From contig JAICKZ010000188.1 in NCBI GenBank assembly GCA_025927665.1, positions 1 through 6,455 of the forward strand: a stretch of DNA of 6,455 nt. Direction: 5' to 3'. Under the pieces are notes generated by a model. It saw only the letters and a list, made by a program, of their open reading frames with translations. It was not told where the DNA came from and made no database searches. This DNA comes from Steroidobacteraceae bacterium. GTDB taxonomy: Bacteria; Pseudomonadota; Gammaproteobacteria; Steroidobacterales; Steroidobacteraceae. Shown piece by piece: positions 1 to 5,234 of this stretch. How positions within the stretch are numbered: the first letter of the stretch is position 1; each line of letters opens with the position of its first letter. The position numbers were made by a program, and so were the translations under genes.

Positions 1-739
1 CGGGTAGCAGCTTGCGGATTTGCTCAAGCTTGTTGCGCGGTGCATGCAGCATGATGTACTTACTTTCTTTCACTTGCTGCACGCCATTAATACGCATCAT
101 CAAACGTTGAATCCATTCTTGCTTTTCATTGCTCACCGCCAAAGGAGTGCGAATGACCACAGCCTGGCTATCTATAATAGTTTCTACTTCATTCAAATGA
201 TTGGCCACCAGTGTTGCACCTGTTGATACCAAGTCACAAATTAAATCCGCGCGACCTAGACGGGGTGAAATTTCAACTGCGCCGGACAGGGTAACGATTT
301 CAGCTTGAATACTATTTTGCTTCAGATGACGAGCAAGGATGTTTGGATAGGTGGTAGCGATGCGCTTGTTTTGCAATGACTGTACACCTTGATAATAAAA
401 ATCATCGGGTACGGCAATCGACAAACGGCATTTGCCGTGATCCAGCAACATAAGTTGTTCAAACAACGGGCTCATACCACGTGCTTCAAAGGCCAGGCGT
501 TTTTCTTCAATAACGTTCAAGCCAACAATGCCAAGATCAGCGACGTCCTGTTGGACGAGATCAGGAATGTCATCATCGCGTACTAATAAAATATCCAGCG
601 GCATGTTTTCGCCGTAGCAAATCAATTGATCTTTACCGCGGCTGTATTTCAGACCGCAGCGTGACAACAAATCCAATGAGTTGTCAGTGAGACGGCCAGA
701 TTTCTGAATCGCAATCTTGATACGGGTTTGTTTGTCCAT
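1..739 (-). CDS. hisG: ATP phosphoribosyltransferase, long form, 3' end cut by window edge
   Basis: HisG catalyses the first committed step of histidine synthesis: ATP plus PRPP gives phosphoribosyl-ATP and pyrophosphate, in the cytoplasm. The frame opens at the ATG complement of 737-739 and stays open for 246 codons to the window edge. Visible signatures are the N-terminal RIKIAIQKSGRL (residues 6-17), DLGIVGLNVIEE (68-79), RIATTYPNILARH (126-138) and the PRPP-binding loop DLVSTGAT (169-176). From about residue 220 the chain enters the C-terminal histidine-sensing domain (KYIMLHAPRNKLEQI), so this is the long, feedback-inhibited form that needs no HisZ. About 50 residues are probably missing, judging by the roughly 300-residue family length. 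The start is preceded only by a weak AAGAA ribosome site. The gene follows the TrpR-like gene by 79 bp on the same strand with no terminator seen, so co-transcription is likely. Identification is secure. Confidence 0.96.
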   Translation of the reverse strand, partial: MDKQTRIKIAIQKSGRLTDNSLDLLSRCGLKYSRGKDQLICYGENMPLDILLVRDDDIPDLVQQDVADLGIVGLNVIEEKRLAFEARGMSPLFEQLMLLDHGKCRLSIAVPDDFYYQGVQSLQNKRIATTYPNILARHLKQNSIQAEIVTLSGAVEISPRLGRADLICDLVSTGATLVANHLNEVETIIDSQAVVIRTPLAVSNEKQEWIQRLMMRINGVQQVKESKYIMLHAPRNKLEQIRKLLP

Positions 740-818
740 GGAATATTCAGTTCTTAATAAATGAGTGACAATGAGATAGATGAGTAGTGCAACGAGTGCG
801 CTGTGCGCGAATCAACAC
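740..818 (-). other. Spacer between the TrpR-like gene and hisG
   Basis: This is a 79-bp intra-operon gap. I see no His-codon-rich leader peptide and no terminator/antiterminator pair, so classical his attenuation is not supported. On the plus strand ATGAG occurs three times at 9-10-bp spacing (761, 771, 780). I cannot assign a meaning to that short run. Confidence 0.4.
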
Positions 819-1169
819 TCAGGCATGAATGCAGGTGCGTGATTTAGTTGGTTTATGATTGAAGTGAGGATGAAGGCGTTCACTGACAATTTGATAACCA
901 CCATCGCCCTTGAGTAAACAGCGTGCAACACGACCGATCGTGGTCAAGCTGACACCGGTGAGTTTATGAATTTCTCGATAGGGTAGACCGTCTTTCAATA
1001 ACCCGACCACTGCCCAGCGATCGGCCAATGCCTGTAATTCAGCGGGCGTACACAAATCACGAAAAAATGCACGACATTCCTCCACGGACTGTAATGTCAG
1101 GACTGCATTAAACAAATTGCGCTCCGCCAAAGCTTCCTGGCGAGCTGTCACGGCACGATTTTCTTTCAC
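819..1169 (-). CDS. TrpR-like (YerC/YecD family) repressor, probable regulator of the his operon
   Basis: This 116-residue protein belongs to the TrpR superfamily, YerC/YecD branch. Residues 41-61 (TPAELQALADRW, then GLLKDG) form the family helix, and about 62-85 (LPYREIHKL, TGVSLTTIGRVARCLL) form the helix-turn-helix. GDGGYQ at 88-93 matches the usual end of the family core. The last 17 residues form an extra tail with four histidines (100, 102, 105, 115). Translation starts at a GTG (complement of 1167-1169) with no clear Shine-Dalgarno sequence. The gene lies directly upstream of hisG. I recall TrpR-like genes heading his operons in some Gammaproteobacteria such as Xanthomonadales. A TrpR-type palindrome overlaps its own promoter, so autoregulation and repression of histidine synthesis are the best inference. 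The ligand (histidine, tryptophan or none) cannot be read from the sequence. Family assignment is confident; the role is inferred. Confidence 0.88.
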   Translation of the reverse strand: MKENRAVTARQEALAERNLFNAVLTLQSVEECRAFFRDLCTPAELQALADRWAVVGLLKDGLPYREIHKLTGVSLTTIGRVARCLLKGDGGYQIVSERLHPHFNHKPTKSRTCIHA

Positions 1170-1182
1170 GAGGCGCTATACC

Positions 1183-1206
1183 AATGTACTAATATGCTAG
1201 TACATT
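1183..1206. promoter_or_regulatory. TrpR-type operator palindrome ahead of the regulator-hisG operon
   Basis: A perfect inverted repeat reads AATGTACTA, six bases, TAGTACATT. Its central 18 bp (GTACTA-N6-TAGTAC) share both half-sites and the 6-base spacing with the idealised E. coli trp operator GTACTAGTTAACTAGTAC; only the six central bases differ. It lies 13 bp upstream of the GTG start of the TrpR-like gene and overlaps the putative -10 element, as expected for a repressor site. Seen directly: the palindrome and its position. Inferred: binding by the adjacent TrpR-like protein. Confidence 0.82.
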
Positions 1207-1230
1207 AGTGCAATTGAATAAGATGGTCAA
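1202..1230 (-). promoter_or_regulatory. Putative sigma-70 promoter of the TrpR-like/hisG operon
   Basis: Read on the minus strand, TTGACC (1225-1230) is a near-consensus -35 element. It is followed after 17 bp by TAATGT (1202-1207), a weak -10 with three of six consensus bases. Transcription would start inside the operator palindrome and give a leader of about 25 nt. The good -35, the exact spacing and the operator overlap support it; the poor -10 keeps confidence moderate. Confidence 0.55.
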
Positions 1231-1308
1231 GGAGAAACCCAATACTTGATGTTAAATATGTGTCCTTGCTGTTCAAAATTACGATTCCTATCAAGCGCAG
1301 TTACCGCT

Positions 1309-2406
1309 TCACTTACGACGTCTCCGTTTTGATGCAACGGGAGGTTTGTAGACTTCAAGGATGTTCTTTGTTTTTGATAGTTTTGTACATCCGTCGTCAA
1401 TCAGTTTAATAAAGTCTGTGGCATCTGAAAAATAATTCTTGAAAGCAAGACGGATTTCATCACTCGTATCCGCACGTACAAGAACAATATCTCGATTTGG
1501 CATCTGCTTTTCGAGTTCAAAGAGCTGACGAAGTGCCTCTGTTGCGTCTCGAAACCCTCTGACTTCAAGTGCGTTTCCTTCGGAGAAAATAAGGATTGCA
1601 TTGCGCTTAGTTGATACAGTGCGGTCTGCCGCGTTCAACCCACGAAGCATTTCCATTAGTCCTATTTCTTTATCGATAGTTAGAAATTCCGTAATTAAGT
1701 CTCGATCTTCAAGTTTAGGAAATGGTCCCTTCTGATCTTCATGAGCGCGCGATAGAATTTCGCTAGCCAAAGCCATTGCATGCTCAAATCGTTTGTCGCC
1801 TTGCTGAAACTTTGGTTGATTCTCTGTAATGAAGCCAATTACCTCAACTGCGGTTGCCCATGCATGCTGTATTAGCGTTCTGTACTGAATTTCTACGTAT
1901 AAGCCAGTCAAATGTTTTCCAACGTCCGAATTCACGTCGTACTTGTAAATGTCATGGATACCTCTATAACCAGTTTCCTTGGGGCGCTTGATATAGTCGT
2001 ACTTGTCGGGGTCATCTGCATGTTGTCTTTTGTGATTAAAGCGTGCATTGTGAAAATTCTTACGGAACGCATATAGATCTTTTATTTGTTTGAATATGAG
2101 TCTACAGCCAGCTATATCGTCCATACGTGAAAGACTCATTCCTGGTAGACGATCCAATTTGTCAAAGATTGTGCGTTTTCGCTTGTGCCGTTGAGCGACC
2201 TTAGCTCCTGCTGCGTGAGCGCGTTCTCTAAGGATAGCTTGGAACGTGTTCAAGACGGCCCGATGTGCTTCGCGCCACTCCTCAATCACCACAAGATCAT
2301 CAGACGTGGGACGGTTTAGGCGGATATTTTCACCAGCACGATTGACTCGAGACTTAGAACCTCCGGGGTACGTAAACTGACCCTCTAGAATAGGACGCTT
2401 TTGCAT
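1309..2406 (-). CDS. Stand-alone RelA/SpoT synthetase-domain protein (small alarmone synthetase or ToxSAS-like)
   Basis: This 365-residue protein has one RelA/SpoT nucleotide-pyrophosphokinase domain (about 40-225) and neither HD hydrolase nor TGS/ACT domains. Visible catalytic signatures are the basic ATP-binding stretch RHKRKRTIFDKL (73-84), DDIAGCRLIF (96-105) with the metal-binding Asp, the G-loop YIKRPKETGYRGIH (138-151) with the base-stacking Tyr147, and VEIQYRTLIQHAW (171-183) with Glu172 as second metal ligand. The site therefore looks intact. Residues 226-365 form a second region I do not recognise, ending in a basic KRRRRK tail. Enzymes of this layout either make (p)ppGpp-type alarmones or, as toxic SASs such as CapRel and FaRel2, pyrophosphorylate tRNA; sequence alone does not decide. 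It neighbours higBA on the same strand but is 119 bp away with its own -10. No Shine-Dalgarno sequence is obvious before the ATG. No separate antitoxin gene lies beside it, so if toxic it may be self-inhibited by its C-terminal region. Confidence 0.85.
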   Translation of the reverse strand: MQKRPILEGQFTYPGGSKSRVNRAGENIRLNRPTSDDLVVIEEWREAHRAVLNTFQAILRERAHAAGAKVAQRHKRKRTIFDKLDRLPGMSLSRMDDIAGCRLIFKQIKDLYAFRKNFHNARFNHKRQHADDPDKYDYIKRPKETGYRGIHDIYKYDVNSDVGKHLTGLYVEIQYRTLIQHAWATAVEVIGFITENQPKFQQGDKRFEHAMALASEILSRAHEDQKGPFPKLEDRDLITEFLTIDKEIGLMEMLRGLNAADRTVSTKRNAILIFSEGNALEVRGFRDATEALRQLFELEKQMPNRDIVLVRADTSDEIRLAFKNYFSDATDFIKLIDDGCTKLSKTKNILEVYKPPVASKRRRRK

Positions 2407-2429
2407 GTCGGTGCTAGGTAAAATCGGCT

Positions 2430-2435
2430 ATTATA
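2430..2435 (-). promoter_or_regulatory. Putative -10 element of the RelA/SpoT-domain gene
   Basis: On the minus strand this is a perfect TATAAT ending 23 bp before the ATG. No good -35 lies 16-18 bp upstream (the best hexamer is CTATTA), so the promoter would rest mainly on its -10 or need an activator. The leader would be under 20 nt. Confidence 0.45.
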
Positions 2436-2525
2436 TTGAAAGCCATCTGCGATAATAGTTATTGCATTTACTTAAACGTTGTATTTCATATATTCATCTG
2501 GTTTGTTCATCAACGTATTATTGAA

Positions 2526-2819
2526 TCATGCTGCTATGAATTTAATCTTGCCAATTCTACCCAACTTTACATGCCGCTTTGCTCGCCATAGATCGTAATT
2601 GCATTGCATGGCAAGCCAGCTTTCAGCAGAACGGCCCAATGCTTTTGACAGACGTAATGCCATCTCAGGGCTAATGCTACTCGTTCCCGTCAGGATGCGA
2701 TGCAATGTGGAGGCTGACACCCCAAGTTTAACGGCAAGTTCGCGACCGCTTATATTGTTGGGTTCAAGGTAAACATCGGTAATAAACTCACCAGGATGTG
2801 GAGGGTTGTACATAGTCAT
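2526..2819 (-). CDS. higA: HigA family antitoxin (XRE-type DNA-binding protein)
   Basis: HigA neutralises the HigB ribosome-dependent mRNA interferase and represses the higBA promoter. The 97-residue chain opens with MYNPPHPGEF, the usual start of the HigA/VapI family. An XRE helix-turn-helix follows at about residues 22-57 (SGRELAVKLGVSASTLHRIL, then SISPEMALRLSKALG), and after it the family motif SAESWLAMQCNYDLW. Length is normal for the family. Its ATG abuts the higB stop codon (TAAATG on the minus strand), so the two are almost certainly translationally coupled. Toxin-first gene order is typical of hig loci. A second ATG two codons in (MTM) is a possible start. Nothing suggests damage. 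Confidence 0.93.
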   Translation of the reverse strand: MTMYNPPHPGEFITDVYLEPNNISGRELAVKLGVSASTLHRILTGTSSISPEMALRLSKALGRSAESWLAMQCNYDLWRAKRHVKLGRIGKIKFIAA

Positions 2820-3098
2820 TTAGTGATAATCCTCGTAGTCCAAAACATAGGCGTCTCCGCCTCTAAATTCGAAAGTTAAGTGCCAGTTGCCATTTACCCA
2901 TACTGACCAGCGACCTCGTTCAATTCCTTTTAACGAATGTAAGCGAAACCCGGGAATCTCCATATCATCTCCTGTTCGAGACGTATCCAAAGCCACCAGT
3001 AAAATACGCAAGCGCCTGGCATGGTGAGGTTGTATTCCTGCAGCGCTACCAGATTCGAAAAACTTTCTTAATCCTTTATGCCGGAAAGATTTTATCAT
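2820..3098 (-). CDS. higB: HigB toxin, RelE/ParE superfamily mRNA interferase
   Basis: HigB cleaves mRNA in the ribosomal A site. I place the start at the ATG complement of 3096-3098, giving 92 residues that begin MIKSFRHKGLRKFFE, as HigB proteins normally do. The frame continues upstream to another ATG at 3132-3134, but that would add 12 untypical residues and run through the operator palindrome. With the chosen start, Lys57 and the C-terminal Asp90-Tyr91-His92 fall exactly on the positions I recall as active-site residues of Proteus HigB. Other family marks are GIQPHHARRLR (21-31), PGFRLHSLKG (49-58), GRWSVWVNGNWHLTFEF (62-78) and DYEDYH at the end. The toxin looks intact and is followed with no gap by higA. 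It is transcribed away from the CAP-domain gene across a 75-bp region that must hold both promoters. Confidence 0.94.
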   Translation of the reverse strand: MIKSFRHKGLRKFFESGSAAGIQPHHARRLRILLVALDTSRTGDDMEIPGFRLHSLKGIERGRWSVWVNGNWHLTFEFRGGDAYVLDYEDYH

Positions 3099-3114
3099 GG
3101 ATAACATGGTATCG

Positions 3115-3133
3115 TGTTGCGCATTACGCAACA
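3115..3133. promoter_or_regulatory. Perfect 19-bp palindrome, likely HigA operator
   Basis: Inverted repeat TGTTGCG-CATTA-CGCAACA with perfect 7-bp arms. It lies 16 bp upstream of the higB start, in the gap shared with the divergent CAP-domain gene. HigA proteins bind such palindromes to autorepress higBA. It also overlaps the possible -35 of the CAP gene, so HigA might influence that gene too. The palindrome is observed; the binding protein is inferred from context. Confidence 0.65.
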
Positions 3134-3144
3134 AGGGGTACTAT
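3117..3144 (+). promoter_or_regulatory. Weak candidate promoter for the CAP-domain gene
   Basis: TTGCGC (3117-3122), a 16-bp gap, then TACTAT (3139-3144, four of six -10 consensus bases). It would start transcription about 20 nt before the chosen start codon. The match is modest and the -35 lies inside the palindrome, so this is tentative. Confidence 0.3.
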
Positions 3145-3173
3145 TGGGAATTTATTTCAGTCATGAGATGGTT

Positions 3174-4040
3174 ATGATTAACAAGACGATACGAGTCACC
3201 GTTTCTTTGAGTGGTTCCAAGCGCCTGATTACAGGTTGCATTCTGATTACGTTACTCACCTGTGGCGCTAGAGCCAACGTGCTTGCGTCAATTAACTACG
3301 CACGTGAACATGGATGTAGTGAAAGGGCTATCAATAAACTGCAGTTAAATAAAAATTTAAATGAGGCCGCCAAACGATATTCTCAGGGCACCAAGCCAAG
3401 TGATGCTGCGCATTCTGTGGGTTATGAGATGACTCAGTTGGCGTCGTTACACTTGGAAGGATTCAATAATGATGCTGAATTGCAAAGATTATTATTGTGG
3501 CGCTATTGCAACATTGTAGGTGATGCTGATGCTCGAGATCTTGGTTATTTTCAGCGTGGTTCGGCCGTATGGATACTGATCGCCGCGGCACGCGGTAATC
3601 CCGGTAAACCTGCTGTGGCGAGTCAACAGGTATTGCAATTGGTTAATCAAGCACGAGCACAACCGCGACGTTGTGGTAAAGAATCATTTGCCGCAACGAG
3701 TCCGCTTAAACTCAATGCATTATTGACTCAGGCGGCGCAACTGCATGCAAACGATATGGCACGGCATCGTTATTTGGAACACGAGGGCCGCGATGGTAGT
3801 ACTCCCGTAGTGCGTGTCGGTAGAACCGGGTATCAATGGAAAATAGTGGGTGAAAATATTGCCGCTGGAGCGGGTACGGCTGAGGTAGTAGTGAATGATT
3901 GGTTAGGAAGCCCTGGCCATTGTGCCAACATCATGAGTCCCAAGTTCACCGAAATGGGTGTGGCATTTGCAATTAACAAAGATGATCAAGAATATGGTGT
4001 CTATTGGGCTCAAGAGTTTGCTGCGCCGAAGATCAAATAG
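3174..4040 (+). CDS. Secreted CAP-domain (SCP/PR-1-like) protein with a degenerate N-terminal CAP repeat
   Basis: This 288-residue protein has a basic N-terminus, a hydrophobic stretch (ITGCILITLL, 19-28) and an ARA cleavage motif (32-34), giving a signal peptide for export. Residues about 152-288 form a CAP domain with its four hallmark residues: His191 (LHANDMA), Glu227 (GENIA), His249 (SPGHCANIM) and Glu260 (FTEMGVAF), ending in YGVYWAQEF. Bacterial CAP proteins are extracytoplasmic; their activity is generally unknown. Residues 36-143 look like a second, diverged CAP repeat (VLASINYAR, LQLNKNLNEAA, WRYCNIV, DLGYF) that lacks the hallmark residues but keeps two cysteines (48, 112) at the places of Cys167 and Cys250. 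I chose the ATG at 3174 because GAG lies 6 nt upstream and the signal peptide then has normal length; ATG 3168 is an alternative. It is divergent from higB and appears monocistronic. The cysteine pairs suggest disulfides in an oxidising compartment. Confidence 0.88.
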   Translation: MINKTIRVTVSLSGSKRLITGCILITLLTCGARANVLASINYAREHGCSERAINKLQLNKNLNEAAKRYSQGTKPSDAAHSVGYEMTQLASLHLEGFNNDAELQRLLLWRYCNIVGDADARDLGYFQRGSAVWILIAAARGNPGKPAVASQQVLQLVNQARAQPRRCGKESFAATSPLKLNALLTQAAQLHANDMARHRYLEHEGRDGSTPVVRVGRTGYQWKIVGENIAAGAGTAEVVVNDWLGSPGHCANIMSPKFTEMGVAFAINKDDQEYGVYWAQEFAAPKIK

Positions 4041-4084
4041 AATTGCAATGTCGAGTGATATTTCTTCGAATCAAAATCAAATTT

Positions 4085-4165
4085 CGTTCGCCCTGAGCCT
4101 GTATGGGGACTCCTGATTCTCAGTAGAAGATCAAGAATGCTTCGACAAGCTCAGCATGAGCGGAA
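4085..4165. repeat. Dispersed palindromic element, copy 1 (left arm degraded)
   Basis: The outer ends CGTTCGCCCTGAGC and GCTTCGACAAGCTCAGCAT are complementary versions of one arm whose intact form is CCGTTCGTCCTGAGCTTGTC followed by GAAGG. The left arm has decayed after GAGC. Its interior (CTCCTGATTCTCAGTAGAAG) aligns along its whole length with copy 2, so the unit is about 80 bp with an asymmetric core, not just two arms. It lies downstream of the CAP-domain stop codon, where the hairpin could protect or end a transcript. Confidence 0.85.
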
Positions 4166-4273
4166 CCCAAGGCGTATGGTGTTGTTGTCTGTCAGTCAAT
4201 AAGTTGAGGAACTTTTGATTCAAATGAACGCTTTATTGTTTAGTTTCTTGATATTGCTTGACTCGAAATACCG

Positions 4274-4291
4274 TTACATGGCGCAATGTAA
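4274..4291. promoter_or_regulatory. Short palindrome overlapping the ribosome-binding region of the nucleotidyltransferase gene
   Basis: Perfect inverted repeat TTACAT-N6-ATGTAA ending 3 bp before the ATG at 4295. It occupies the place where a Shine-Dalgarno sequence should be, and none is visible. It could be an operator or an RNA hairpin hiding the start. Six-bp arms can arise by chance, so this is tentative. Confidence 0.3.
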
Positions 4292-4294
4292 TAC

Positions 4295-4824
4295 ATGAAT
4301 AGCCCATCAAAGCTGGGCCAACAATTGTTGGAGTTGATTTCTGTGTTGCAATCTATTGCGGCGCCTTGCGCTTTGATTGGAGGGTTGGCGCTTTCTTCGC
4401 ATAGAGTAGTTAGAGCCACGCAAGACATGGATTTGTTGGTTGACAGTAATCATGCAGATACAATTGATCTGACTTTACATCAATTGGGCTATACGCGACG
4501 GTATCGAAGCAATGATGCCGCTAATTATACGCGCGGAGATGAACGTGTTGACCTGCTTTATGCTAGTCGACTTATCGCGCGACGATTGCTAGCTAATCAA
4601 GGTATTGCCAACTTCGTTGGGTAATATTCCCGTAATCAGCGCAGAAGGATTAATTGGACTCAAGCTACAAGGCATGGTGAACGATCCGCGACGCACTCAG
4701 GATCGAGAAGATTCTTTCCTTGCTGCGCGCTAATCGAGATACATTGAATATGAATGAAGTGCGAGAATATTTTCGAGTATTTGATCGAGAACAGTTATTG
4801 AGTGAGCTTCTCAATGAACGCTGA
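4295..4824 (+). pseudogene. AbiEii-like nucleotidyltransferase, broken by two frame changes
   Basis: Translation from ATG 4295 gives a nucleotidyltransferase fold: IGGLALSSHRVVRATQDMDL (residues 28-47) with the GG...DxD signature (Asp44, Asp46) and RVDLLYA (84-90) carrying a third acidic residue. This frame stops at 4622-4624. The family sequence continues at once in the next frame, GNIPVISAEGLIGLKLQGMV then NDPRRTQDRED (to about 4712), and after a second shift in the third frame as ILSLLRANRDTLNMNEVREY, ending QLLSELLNER with TGA at 4822-4824. Together the pieces make about 176 residues, normal for short family members. Both shifts are +1 in net effect; the second is explained by loss of two bases near 4711-4713. 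Such enzymes transfer nucleotides to tRNA or other targets and often act as toxins or phage-defence parts (AbiEii, MNT types). This copy is probably inactive unless the shifts are sequencing errors. Confidence 0.87.
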
Positions 4825-5038
4825 GACACAACCAGAGAATTCTATAGCCAACGAATTAGACAATTATCCTGTTGTGGCAGAGGGTGGTATCAAGATACCT
4901 GTAAGTCCATCGAACGATCCTTATGCGCAACTTGACGATCTAATGAAAGTGGTGGAAGCGTTGTGCCCCACTTGGCCGGAGCGCGGGATGTTTAAAGAGG
5001 GCGGCATTGGTTATTGTAGAAGAATATTTGTTTTCTGA
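4814..5038 (+). CDS. Small hypothetical protein overlapping the nucleotidyltransferase end
   Basis: This 74-residue frame starts at an ATG that overlaps the end of the nucleotidyltransferase (11-bp overlap, ATG at 4814, TGA at 4822), a layout typical of coupled genes. A GTG four codons upstream (4802) is an alternative start. I do not recognise a named family. The section YAQLDDLMKVVEALCPTWPERGMFKEGG (37-64) looks like a conserved core, and I recall similar short proteins following nucleotidyltransferases of this type. The last residues (YCRRIFVF) look unlike a normal ending. Reading one frame over near 5006-5025 gives an earlier stop (HWLL then TAG), so the tail may also be frameshifted. It may have been a partner of the now broken enzyme. 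It is soluble, with no signal peptide or membrane segment. Confidence 0.6.
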   Translation: MNAETQPENSIANELDNYPVVAEGGIKIPVSPSNDPYAQLDDLMKVVEALCPTWPERGMFKEGGIGYCRRIFVF

Positions 5039-5234
5039 TTCTATTCGTTGAGATTCTGTGGTTGTGAACGGATTGATCAGTCCTATTAACCAAACATACA
5101 ATAATACCGTTCGTCCTGAGCTTGTCGAAGGGCTCTTAATTCTCAGTGGAAAGCCAAGAATATTTTGACAAGCTCTGCATGAATGGAATTTATGGATTTG
5201 CACTGACGAGCCGAATTAATAGCTTGAGTGAGCG
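5039..5234. other. Gap between convergent genes, holding palindromic element copy 2
   Basis: This 196-bp stretch lies between the plus-strand small gene and the minus-strand msrQ. Apart from the palindromic element at 5107-5187 I see no gene. No separate GC stem with a T-run is visible for either transcript, so the element's hairpin may serve as the barrier between the two converging genes. Confidence 0.5.
5107..5187. repeat. Dispersed palindromic element, copy 2
   Basis: The left arm is intact (CCGTTCGTCCTGAGCTTGTC then GAAGGG). The right arm (TTTTGACAAGCTCTGCATGA, then ATGGA) is its decayed complement. The core CTCTTAATTCTCAGTGGAAA lines up with copy 1 almost base for base. At 81 bp it has the same length as copy 1. 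It is placed between convergent genes, as is common for REP-like elements. Confidence 0.88.

Larger units (their letters stand above)
4041..4294. other. Intergenic region with palindromic element copy 1
   Basis: This stretch of 254 bp lies between two plus-strand genes. I see no coding potential on either strand. It contains palindromic element copy 1 (4085-4165) and, just before the next gene, a short inverted repeat (4274-4291). AT-rich sequence with several TTGA hexamers (4246-4265) could hold a promoter for the nucleotidyltransferase gene, but no -10 sits at a proper distance, so I do not call one. Confidence 0.5.

Noticed and set aside
20..586. Two plus-strand open frames (20-226 and 389-586) as possible small genes
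   Set aside because: Both are antisense to hisG, which is unmistakable on the minus strand, and their products resemble no family.
1293..1309. AAGCG-N7-CGCTT hairpin as terminator of the RelA/SpoT-domain gene
   Set aside because: The stem is only 5 bp, it lies at the stop codon, and no T-run follows on the minus strand.
2472..2516. Inverted repeat ACGTTG/CAACGT (29-bp loop) and a 12-residue minus-strand frame (MNKPDEYMKYNV) after higA
   Set aside because: Six-bp arms with a long loop are expected by chance, there is no T-run, and the mini-frame has no ribosome site or known relative.
3099..3134. Longer HigB N-terminus from the upstream ATG
   Set aside because: It adds 12 residues not seen in HigB proteins, reads through the palindrome, and breaks the match of Lys57/Asp90/Tyr91/His92 numbering.
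3114..3173. CAP protein starting at ATG 3114
   Set aside because: It would put 20 residues before the signal peptide and place the start inside the palindrome; 3174 gives a normal signal peptide and a GAG at proper distance.
3252..3275. Lipoprotein signal (LLTC) in the CAP protein
   Set aside because: Thr before the Cys does not fit the lipobox, while ARA just after fits ordinary signal-peptidase cleavage.
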